NCBI GenBank assembly: GCA_031402435.1
Contig: JANNSJ010000049.1
Coordinates: forward strand, 16,096 to 80,095
Origin: UBA11986 sp031402435
GTDB lineage: Bacteria > Bacteroidota > Ignavibacteria > UBA10030 > UBA6906
DNA length: 64,000 nucleotides
Direction of reading: 5' to 3'
Position numbers and translations under genes: made by a program. This document shows positions 26,043 to 34,600 of the stretch, piece after piece. Each line of letters starts with the position of its first letter. The first letter of the stretch is position 1. The notes under the pieces were generated by a model, which worked only from the letters and a program-made list of their open reading frames with translations, had not been told where the DNA came from and searched no databases.

Positions 26043-26869
26043 CAGCGAGACGAACCTTGTTGTTGTGTAAGCTCACCTGTACCTGTGGATCTGACAACAT
26101 TCGACGGCTGGCTTGTAACGTGATTGATGCCCTGCAGTTCCTTGTTAATGGTTTCCTTGAGCTTATCCGCACGAGATTGGAGGACACTGTTGGGAAAACG
26201 ATCGTAGAACTTCTGCAACGCCGTGCGGGCATCTTCATACTTCTTGCGTGTGATAAGCACTTCCACCTTCCCAAGATAGGCAAGGGGGGCGAACTCCGTG
26301 TCGTGATACTTCTCGATGATATCGTCAAAGTAATAAATTGATGACTTGTAATACTCCATCGTTTCGTAGAGACGGGCCGTCTCGTAGGTTTTTCTCGCAA
26401 GGCGTGTATTCATCTCCATGATTTTCGCGGAAGCCTCTTCTGCGCGCACACTTGAAGGATAGTATTCAACAAACGCCTGGAACTCATCGATCGCTTTTCT
26501 GGTGTATTGCTGGTCTAACATCGATGGCGGCGAGAGATTGTAATACGAAAGTGCCAATTTGTACTGTGCCTCAGGCACAAGTGGGCTTGCGGGGTAGCTT
26601 CGTTTCAGGTAGCCATATTCTGTTGCTGCAACGAGGTATTCTCCGCGGCGAAACCGGCATTCTGCAAGAAAGAACTGGGCCGAGTCTGCATAAGCGCTTC
26701 CTTGATGCTGCAGGGTAATGATCGTGAACTCATTGATTGCATGGAGGTAGTCTTCATCATCCAACATTGCCATGGCCGTCCTGAAACGTTCCTCAACGTG
26801 AACTGTGGTTACCTCTTCGGATGAACCGCACCCATGCAATGCAAAAGCTCCAGCAAGGAGAGCCGTCAC
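26042..26869 (-). CDS. bamD: Outer-membrane assembly lipoprotein BamD
   Basis: TPR-type lipoprotein of the BAM complex that folds beta-barrels into the outer membrane. A lipobox (ALHGC) is followed by about five TPR helical pairs; segments such as FFLAECRFRRGEYLVAATEY and YFDDIIEKYHDTEFAP match the family. The listed GTG start at 26869 leaves almost no positive n-region. The frame stays open upstream through a stretch reading RSIKLFVV, so the real start may be a rare codon within the end of the CapA gene. BamD seems to be the only BAM component in the window. Confidence 0.85.
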   Translation of the reverse strand: MTALLAGAFALHGCGSSEEVTTVHVEERFRTAMAMLDDEDYLHAINEFTIITLQHQGSAYADSAQFFLAECRFRRGEYLVAATEYGYLKRSYPASPLVPEAQYKLALSYYNLSPPSMLDQQYTRKAIDEFQAFVEYYPSSVRAEEASAKIMEMNTRLARKTYETARLYETMEYYKSSIYYFDDIIEKYHDTEFAPLAYLGKVEVLITRKKYEDARTALQKFYDRFPNSVLQSRADKLKETINKELQGINHVTSQPSNVVRSTGTGELTQQQGSSR

Positions 26870-26880
26870 GACAAAGAGCT

Positions 26881-27951
26881 TTATCGAGCGCTCTGGTGTG
26901 CAAGAAATTGCGTTGATAATGCTTTTATCCTTTCAAGTATGAGATCAGAGTCCCGCCCGTTCCTCACAAACTCAGGCTGAAATCCGGCTTGCACGGGAAG
27001 ACATGCGTAGGAAGATATTGTCGTGCCGTGAGCATCCTTCGTGAGCGTCGCTGCAAAGGCGAAGCTGCGTTGCGTCCAGAACCGGTCGGGTTGACGAAAC
27101 ACGAAATTGCCGAGTGAATGAACGATGTACTTCCCTTGGAATTCCTGGACGCCATACGGGACATGTGGGTGATGTCCCAGAAACAGGTCAGCGCCACCAG
27201 CAATGATCTGCTTTGCAAAAGTTTTCGTCCGGCGAGTGGGGCGATCGGCATATTCTTCTCCACCGTGATAGCTGACGACGATAAAGTCCACCGAATCCCG
27301 GACAGCCCGAATTCCGGGAAGGAGCTTTGTTGTGTCCGCTTCGGCAACATACCGTTTCCACATGGAGTCCTCAAAATTCATCACGTCCGTGCACGCGAAA
27401 AATGCAATCCGCATACCGTTCCGGTTAATGTACACTGGTGAAAAGAGATTCAACGTATCATCTGCCGTCCCGACATGGGACACGTGCACGTCATCAAGAT
27501 ATTGGATCGTCTCACGAAGGGCCTTCACGCCATAATCCAGCGCATGATTGTTCGCCGTCGACACGATTGTCACGCCCCCTTTTCGCAATGCATTTGCTCC
27601 AGCTGGCGGACCGGTAAAGATCAGATTATTGCGGGGATGCTGTGTTTCCCCATCCTGATCAGAGAGTTGCGATTCAAGATTCGCGAACACAATATCATAC
27701 CGGGCAAACGAATCTCGAACTGCTTTGAAGGGATACAGCGTGTCGCCTCGAATGATCTCCTGTCCAACACCTCTTCCCAGATTGATATCCCCGACCGCAA
27801 GAAGCCTCACAGTTGTAGTGTGTTGAGAGCCTTGAAGATGTATTACACTTTTTGGGAGTGATGCCGGCTGGGTTTGGTCCGTTCGCAAGACAGCCATACT
27901 CAATACCAACACACTCATCAACCCACAACCCGCCAGCCATTGCATGGCCAT
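26881..27951 (-). CDS. CapA-family metallophosphatase-like protein (copy 1)
   Basis: A 356-residue protein of the CapA/PgsA family, a calcineurin-like phosphoesterase fold found with poly-gamma-glutamate synthesis. Motifs in order are LLAVGDINLGRGVG, FANLESQLSD, STANNHALDYGVKAL and SYHGGEEYADRPTRR followed by GADLFLGHHPHVPYG. An N-terminal hydrophobic anchor or signal (WLAGCGLMSVLVLSMAVL) sends it to the periplasmic side. There are no capB or capC genes, so polyglutamate synthesis is not supported; many family members stand alone. It sits 12 nt after a small secreted protein and 11 nt before bamD. Confidence 0.85.
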   Translation of the reverse strand: MAMQWLAGCGLMSVLVLSMAVLRTDQTQPASLPKSVIHLQGSQHTTTVRLLAVGDINLGRGVGQEIIRGDTLYPFKAVRDSFARYDIVFANLESQLSDQDGETQHPRNNLIFTGPPAGANALRKGGVTIVSTANNHALDYGVKALRETIQYLDDVHVSHVGTADDTLNLFSPVYINRNGMRIAFFACTDVMNFEDSMWKRYVAEADTTKLLPGIRAVRDSVDFIVVSYHGGEEYADRPTRRTKTFAKQIIAGGADLFLGHHPHVPYGVQEFQGKYIVHSLGNFVFRQPDRFWTQRSFAFAATLTKDAHGTTISSYACLPVQAGFQPEFVRNGRDSDLILERIKALSTQFLAHQSAR

Positions 27952-27963
27952 TAATCTTTCCCT

Positions 27964-28578
27964 TTAGCTCCTCACATGAAATAGCAAATACACTGCAACA
28001 GCTATCGCTCCCAACGCGGCCAATGGTTCGAGGATCGTTGAAAAGAACCCTTCCTTGGGAAGAACCCCATGTGTTGCGGCGATAGCGGGATTTTCCAATC
28101 GCTCGACTTCAGAAGCATCGACAATATCACTAACACTTCGGGCAATATTTTCGTTCAGGAGAATTGCGCCTGAATTCGCCTGAACAATTTTTACAAAGAA
28201 TTCCACACTCACCGTGCGATCAAAAACCCTTGCTCCAAACAACCCGTTGCGATGAACATTTGCATACGCTACTTGCACCGTCAATATCGCAAGTTCCATC
28301 TCGTAGGAAGCAGAAAGAGACTGTGTAGGAATTCGACCCTTTTCACTGACCGATTGCAGCACAATGCCCTGAACATACCAGGCAGTTTCCATTGGCCGAA
28401 GCGTGACCCGGACGGAGTCCGCAGGTTTTACAAATGACACAACGGAATCACTCACCTGCCGGGTCAATGTTTGAATCAACTCCAGGTTCGTAGGTGCTCG
28501 CGACGACTCGTCCTCCTGGGCAACCAATATCGCTACGGCAAACGAAAGAGCGAAGAAAACAATGAGTGTGCGTTGCAG
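27964..28578 (-). CDS. Hypothetical secreted protein with C-terminal membrane helix
   Basis: I do not recognise this family. I place the start at CTG (28578), 6 nt after a GGAG site, because it yields a full signal peptide (QRTLIVFFALSFAVAILVAQ) that the TTG at 28527 would truncate. The mature part of about 180 residues is beta-rich (VRVTLRPMETAWYVQGIVLQ) and ends in a membrane helix (LAALGAIAVAVYLLFH) with a short tail. It may be a periplasmic protein anchored at its C-terminus. It follows the dehydrogenase gene by 33 nt and precedes CapA by 12 nt. Confidence 0.6.
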   Translation of the reverse strand: MQRTLIVFFALSFAVAILVAQEDESSRAPTNLELIQTLTRQVSDSVVSFVKPADSVRVTLRPMETAWYVQGIVLQSVSEKGRIPTQSLSASYEMELAILTVQVAYANVHRNGLFGARVFDRTVSVEFFVKIVQANSGAILLNENIARSVSDIVDASEVERLENPAIAATHGVLPKEGFFSTILEPLAALGAIAVAVYLLFHVRS

Positions 28579-28611
28579 ATTATTCTCCGTTGCACTTACA
28601 AAATCAAAGAA

Positions 28612-29907
28612 TTACGCGTAGATGCCTCTGGTCTTGAGCGTCTTTGCCACTTTGTCAATGGCAAGAATGTATGCGCCAATGCGCATCGTGACTTTGTGCG
28701 TTGATGCCGTATCATAGACAGCCTCGAATGACGTACGCATCATGCGTTCGAGACGACGATTCACACGTTGAGCGCTCCAGAAGTAGCCTACTCTATCCTG
28801 CACCCATTCAAAGTACGACACCGTGACCCCGCCCGCGTTTGCGAGAATATCAGGAACCACCATGATCCCGCTACTTTGGAGAATCGGATCTGCACTTGCT
28901 ACAGTTGGACCGTTGGCACCTTCGACGATGACCTTCGCATGAATTTTCTTTGCAACCTTGGGAGTGATTTGATCTTCCTTGGCTGCTGGAACCAACACAT
29001 CACATTCACACGTAAGCAAATCCTCTTGTGATATCTTGTCGCCGCCCTTCCATCCGTCGAGAGTCTTGTGATTCGCGACGTATGCAATCGCCGCCTTGAC
29101 GTCAATGCCGTTCTTGTTGTAGTACCCACCGGTAACGTCACTGATGGCAACGACCTTGCATCCTTGTTCTTCGAGCAGTTCCGCTGAGATCGATCCAACG
29201 TTCCCGAAGCCTTGCACGGCCACCCTCGAATCTTTTGCCGACATTTTCAACTTGTCAAGGGCACACAGCGTATTGACCATGACGCCACGACCTGTCGCTT
29301 CCCGACGTCCCAACGAACCTCCGATGATCAGAGGCTTCCCAGTAACAACAGCATTCTCCGTTCGCCGTACATGCATGCTGTACGTATCCATGATCCATGC
29401 CATGGTTTGCTCGTTGGTATTCATGTCCGGTGCCGGAACATCCTTGTTTGGCCCGAAGACGTCCATCATGTTGGCGGTATAACGTCTGGTAATCTTTTCG
29501 ATTTCAATAATCGTGAGTTTCGAAGGATCGCAACGCACGCCTCCCTTTGCGCCGCCAAAGGGAATGTTCACGACCGCACATTTCCATGTCATCCACGCCG
29601 CAAGAGCTTTCACCTCATCAAGGCTGACATCGGGGGAATACCGGATCCCGCCTTTGGAGGGGCCCATAACGTCATTGTGAATGACACGATATCCCTCAAA
29701 TACCTGAATACGCCCATCGTCCATTTGAATTGGGATGGACACGATCACTTGCTTCACCGGCGTCTTGAGATACTCATACACTCCACGGTTGAGGCCAAGG
29801 ATATCGGCAGCAACGTCGAATCGCTTCATCATTGATTCCAAGGGGTTCTCTCGATCCATCATTGGGGCCGGTTCCTTGTAGGCGTTATTGTGTTGATGAG
29901 CATCCAT
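28612..29907 (-). CDS. Glutamate/leucine dehydrogenase family enzyme
   Basis: Reversible oxidative deamination of glutamate (or a branched-chain amino acid) with NAD(P), 431 residues. The substrate lysine lies in MTWKCAVVN (about 109) and the catalytic lysine in PFGGAKGGV (about 121). The Rossmann domain starts near VAVQGFGNVGSISAELL. The ATG at 29907 follows AAGGAG at a rather long distance; a frame open 35 codons further upstream is not family-like. Length and the KGGIRYSPDVSLDEVKALA block fit a hexameric glutamate dehydrogenase best. It heads the long co-directional run down to ccmF. Confidence 0.93.
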   Translation of the reverse strand: MDAHQHNNAYKEPAPMMDRENPLESMMKRFDVAADILGLNRGVYEYLKTPVKQVIVSIPIQMDDGRIQVFEGYRVIHNDVMGPSKGGIRYSPDVSLDEVKALAAWMTWKCAVVNIPFGGAKGGVRCDPSKLTIIEIEKITRRYTANMMDVFGPNKDVPAPDMNTNEQTMAWIMDTYSMHVRRTENAVVTGKPLIIGGSLGRREATGRGVMVNTLCALDKLKMSAKDSRVAVQGFGNVGSISAELLEEQGCKVVAISDVTGGYYNKNGIDVKAAIAYVANHKTLDGWKGGDKISQEDLLTCECDVLVPAAKEDQITPKVAKKIHAKVIVEGANGPTVASADPILQSSGIMVVPDILANAGGVTVSYFEWVQDRVGYFWSAQRVNRRLERMMRTSFEAVYDTASTHKVTMRIGAYILAIDKVAKTLKTRGIYA

Positions 29908-29983
29908 ATTCAAACAACAGCTCCTTTCACTCGATGGTTGGGATAGAACTTTGTTCGTGCCTCTGCGCAAAAAACGTAACTCC

Positions 29984-30012
29984 AACTTACTGAAATTGAA
30001 GATGATATTCAA
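29984..30012 (-). promoter_or_regulatory. Candidate promoter of the glutamate dehydrogenase-to-ccm unit
   Basis: On the - strand, TTGAAT (30012-30007) and TAAGTT (29989-29984) are 17 nt apart, about 75 nt before the start codon. The -10 box is imperfect. Confidence 0.35.
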
Positions 30013-30044
30013 GAATGGTGAACAATAGCTTTGGGAGGCGGGAA

Positions 30045-30899
30045 CTATCTGGAAGTGAACCCAATTCGGTTGAGTTCCTTCAAAAGGAGGGTTGGATCTT
30101 CATCCAAAAAGTGTCTGGAAAACCTGCGGGCGCGGCGCACTTCATGGTCATCAATCTCAGCAATAAGCATGTCTTCGTCAAATAGTTTTGCTGAACCGAT
30201 GACGCTCCCATCCGGGGCTATAATGCTTGAGCCTCCCCAGAAGTTTACGCCATCTTCGTAGCCCACACGATTACAAAACACGACGTATGACGAGAGCAAG
30301 CGTGCGTAGGCTTTATGATTTTCAGAATTAATAATTGCAGTTTGCAGCTCTTGTTCATTTCCGCCCAGGCGTGTCGGGCTGGCAACGAGCGCAATGATGA
30401 TCTGTGCTCCATCATGTGCAAGAATGTATGGCAATGACATGTGCCAAAGGTCTTCGCAGACCAGCACCCCAAGTTTTCCATGTTTCGATGCCGCAGGTTG
30501 TACAGTGTTTCCAGCAGTGAAATATCTCATCTCTTCAAACATCCCGTACGTCGGCAGGTACGCTTTGCGATGGGCAACCCTGACAGTACCATCTTCAAAC
30601 AGAAACGCCGCGTTAAAAATGCGAAAGCCTTCGTCCTCTTCGACACCTCCGGCAAGAATGGAAATGGATTTGCTCATATCCACAAGCGCCTGAAGCCGGG
30701 AAGAATCACGGCCAAGATTGATGGCAAGATCCCAGTTCATGTCCTTGATAGAGTAGCCCGTGAGGCTAAGTTCGGGGAAAACCACCAAATCGGCTCCGAG
30801 CTCGCGTGCCTTGATTGCAATCTGAAGATGCTTCTGGATATTGACGGCGAGATCGCCAAGCACTGAGTCAATCTGGGCTACAGCTATGGTGAATTTCAT
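30045..30899 (-). CDS. Nitrilase-superfamily carbon-nitrogen hydrolase
   Basis: A 284-residue amidase of the nitrilase superfamily with the Glu-Lys-Cys triad: Glu43 in FPELSLTGYS, Lys112 in HRKAYLPTYG and Cys148 in VLVCEDLWH. The domain resembles the glutaminase domain of NAD synthetases, but no synthetase domain follows, so the substrate is open. I use the ATG at 30899 (MKFTIAVAQID), since the earlier frame would overlap the response regulator gene. It ends the sensor-kinase unit. Confidence 0.85.
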   Translation of the reverse strand: MKFTIAVAQIDSVLGDLAVNIQKHLQIAIKARELGADLVVFPELSLTGYSIKDMNWDLAINLGRDSSRLQALVDMSKSISILAGGVEEDEGFRIFNAAFLFEDGTVRVAHRKAYLPTYGMFEEMRYFTAGNTVQPAASKHGKLGVLVCEDLWHMSLPYILAHDGAQIIIALVASPTRLGGNEQELQTAIINSENHKAYARLLSSYVVFCNRVGYEDGVNFWGGSSIIAPDGSVIGSAKLFDEDMLIAEIDDHEVRRARRFSRHFLDEDPTLLLKELNRIGFTSR

Positions 30900-30961
30900 A
30901 CGATTGAGTTGAGAAAGGGACGGGCTGCTACCAGGGTAACGCATGGCAAAGCAAGCATGCC

Positions 30962-31642
30962 TCACTCGGACAAATCAAACATCCGAATATCCTTGATGTA
31001 TTGAACGGTCTTATCACTTTTCATGTCCTTCAACTTTGAAATCTTCTTTTCCATCCGGATAAGATTATCCTTGATGATCGACAAGTAAGTTTTGAGATTG
31101 TCCCCGTCATGATTCTTGAGCAACGAGTTCACGGTATGCGTCATCCCATCAAGAGGCAGACGGATCTCGTTGGTAATGTTCAGGACGATTTCCTGAATTG
31201 CTTCAAGGCGCTTCTGCGTGATCTCAAGCGAGGTCAGCTGATTTTTGAGCTTTTGCCTTTCGATGACATTCAAGATGGTTTTTGGCAGTACCGGAGTCGA
31301 GATTTCTTCCTTGACAAGATAGTCTTCAACGCCAAGCTTCATTACTTCGACCGCCAAATCGAAATCCTTGTTTACTGTAAGAAATACTATCGGGACATTG
31401 ATGCCACGCTCCTGAAGAACCCGGGTGATCTCCAATCCGTTCTGCCCGGGAAGAAAATAATCCATGAGAATAATATCAAATTCCCGCCCCTTTGCTATCT
31501 CGGCAAGTGCATCGGTGCCATTATCCTTCCAGGCAACATCGAATTTCTCTGGTTGGTGCTTCCGTAGAAAAAGGTCGACAAGTTTTGCAAAATCCCTGTT
31601 GTCTTCGACCAGAAGAATTTGAACCGAACGTTGTTCTTCCAT
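30962..31642 (-). CDS. Response regulator with receiver domain and degenerate HisKA-like C-terminus
   Basis: A 226-residue protein. Residues 1-125 are a receiver domain with the acidic pair Glu13/Asp14, phospho-acceptor Asp61 in ILMDYFLPGQNG, Thr89 in FLTVNKD and Lys111 in YLVKEE. The rest is a long helical segment containing IVLNITNEIRLPLDGM. That resembles a histidine kinase H-box (SHEIRTPL) but has Asn158 where the histidine should be, and no ATPase domain follows. There is no DNA-binding output. It is 39 nt after the giant kinase, its obvious partner. Confidence 0.88.
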   Translation of the reverse strand: MEEQRSVQILLVEDNRDFAKLVDLFLRKHQPEKFDVAWKDNGTDALAEIAKGREFDIILMDYFLPGQNGLEITRVLQERGINVPIVFLTVNKDFDLAVEVMKLGVEDYLVKEEISTPVLPKTILNVIERQKLKNQLTSLEITQKRLEAIQEIVLNITNEIRLPLDGMTHTVNSLLKNHDGDNLKTYLSIIKDNLIRMEKKISKLKDMKSDKTVQYIKDIRMFDLSE

Positions 31643-31681
31643 GTGTACCCTTTCCCCCGTTCTAACCGATGAGTATCAACT

Positions 31682-34600
31682 TCACGAGAGGTTGACCACT
31701 GATTGTGATTTTGGTATCGTAAAGTAGAATGTCGTCCCTTCGCCAAGCGTTGAGTCCAGCCAAATCCGCCCTCTGTGGTTCTCAACAATCTTCTTTACGA
31801 TTGTCAGTCCCGCCCCGGTTCCACGAAATTCCTCGCTTCGTTGGAGCCGTTGGAAAATCATGAAGATGCGATCAAAATACTGTCCTTCAATCCCGATACC
31901 ATTGTCAGCCACGGAGAATGTGAACTCTTCGGGATTTTGTTTGACATCAATAGTGATGCGTGGATCGGGCTTGGTGTTAAACTTCATTGCATTAGAGATC
32001 AAGTTCCTAAACACCATGCTCAACTGTGTGCGATCATACTGCACATTGGGGAGGTCGGGTGAAACAATGATCTGCACACCCTTCTCGGTCAGTGTGAATT
32101 GTAAGTCATGGATGATGTCTCTGACGGATTCTCCCACTGACACCGTTTCTGTGGCTTCCGGTGTGCGACCGACCCTCGAAAGCGTAAGCAAGTCATCGAT
32201 CAAACTTTTCATTCGGGCGGTGGATTGCACCACGGACCCCAGATACTCCCTCCCGTCTTCATCAATCCGATCCTTGTAATCTTTAAGAAGGATCTTGCTA
32301 TACCCATCAATACTGATGAGCGGCTCTTTAAGGTCATGGGACACTACATACGTAAAGTCATCGAGTTCTTTGTTTCTATTCTGGATTTCGATGGACTTGT
32401 TGATCGTGTCTTCATACAGCATTGCTTTATCGAGCGCAATTTCGGTCAAATTAGCAATACTTTCCAAGAGACGCAAGTGCGTTTCAGTATAGAGGTCGCG
32501 TGTGGAATGTGAGAGTGAAAGCACTCCGACAACCTTCTGTTTTGATCTGACTGCAACGGCCATCATGCAGCAACTTTTCAGTTCATCATCCTCAACCTGA
32601 CCCAGCCACGGGTTGCCGTGTTGTACTGTGCCTGCGTACTGGGAGTCCTGAACTTGAATGGCTTTCGGGGATTCGATTGCAGTACGATAGTAGTGCTGCT
32701 CACCATGCAGTACTTCGAATACCGTTGTAAGTGTGTTGTGTTGATCGGAGTAACTTACGTAGGTAAATCGCTCCACAGGAATTGCGCGTGACACTTCGGC
32801 ATGGACAACTTCGAGAAGTGTCTGCGGGTCGAGTGCACCGGTCAACCCCTTGCCAATCATGTACAACGAGGTGATGCGCTGGACCTGGTCCTGGACTTCT
32901 TTGTAGAGCACGGCATTCTCAATGGCAGGGCCGATTTGGTTTCCGATCAACAGCAACAATTGCTGCTCCTGTGCATCGAACTCGTGCGGGCCTGCAAACG
33001 CGACATCCATTGCACCAAGGACTTTATCCTTTGATTGAAGCGGAATGGCAGCAAGGCTGTCGATTCCCAATGTCTTGAACACTATGCGGCCGCTTGCTGT
33101 AACCCGTTCGTCAGAGGCGAGGCCCTGCCTGATGAGCAGTGGTTTGCGTTGAGAAATCGCTGTTCCCGAGATGCTCGTGGATGCGGGCAATACGGCAATG
33201 CTCGATACAAGCTGATCGGGCAAACCAAGCGAGCGTGACAATACGAGTTCATCCCTGCGCTGATCGCGGAGATAAAACAGCACCATGTCTGCACCTACGA
33301 TGTCTTTAATCTGCTCCGCCGCAACCCGAAGCACCTCATTGAGGTGTAGTGACTTACTAATCGAAGTTGAAATGGCATTGAGTGCTACCAATTCCTTGTT
33401 TCGCCGTTTTATTTCGGCCTCTGTCCGTTTGATGTCCGTAATGTCGGTGTGCGCAAACACAAGTCCCGTGACTCTGCCATTGATGACCATCGGGTTGAGG
33501 GCAATATGATAGGTTCGCTGTTCGCCATTCCAACGGATTTCATATTCCTGGGAATAGTATTCAAGTTTCCCGTCAAACAGTTGAGGCATCACCTTCTCAA
33601 ATGAGGAACGCAATTCGGGCTGAGGAATAATCTCCCACAGGTTCTTGCCGATGAGTAAGTTTTCATCTTTATACTCCTCCAACCCCAGCCGGATGGCAAA
33701 TTCACGCCACGCTTTGTTGACTTCTGTGATGCGGTGGAACTGATCCACCGTATAGACAACGCTGTTAATTGAGTTGAGCAAGTTGTGAATGTACTTGCTA
33801 TCATCGCTCACTCGTTGGAACAGCCGTACGCGGTCAATCATTGCCCCGATTTGGTCTGCAATCGGCTGGAGATATCCCAATTCTTCAAGTGTGAATGCAT
33901 TGCGCCGTACACTCGTTACGTTGAATGTTCCCAGCACACGTTCGTTGACGAATATTGGAATGCTGATCTGTGACTCGAAACCTTCCGCCACAGAAGTTGT
34001 GTGTGCTCCAAGTTCTTCGTGCGAGGCAAGATGTCCGATAACGACCCCATGCTGGCGGGCAATGGCGAGTTTGGAGACAGTATTCTCGACGGGCACCATT
34101 TCCCCGAGCGGAATGGACTTGCCGATGGGGCTATGACACGCGTACACCGTAATGTGCGTACCTTCGTCAGAGAGCAATCCTACATTGATCTGATCATAGG
34201 GGACAAGATTGAACACCTCAGCAGAGAGCGTTGCAAATATCTCATTGAAATCAATTGTTGCATTTGCCTTGCTGATGATGCGGTTGAGGAGTTCAATCTG
34301 GCTGTTCTTCTTCTCGAGCTCCAGCGCAAGTCGCTTGCGATCCGAAATGTCACGGGCGATGTTGAGCATTGCAACGGGTTCACCAAGCGCGTTGCGCAGC
34401 AATGTTGTATTCAAACTCATGGCAACGCTCTCGCCCTCATTTTTTCGCCATGTCATATCAAAGTCGCGTAACTCGTTCATTTCACGGAGCGCCGCGATCC
34501 ATGTAACGAACCTGGCCATCTCCTCTTCCACAAGCCACGGGTACGGGAAATCCATGCCAAGGACCTTGCTGCGCTGGAAGCCGGTGATGCGTGAGAATTC

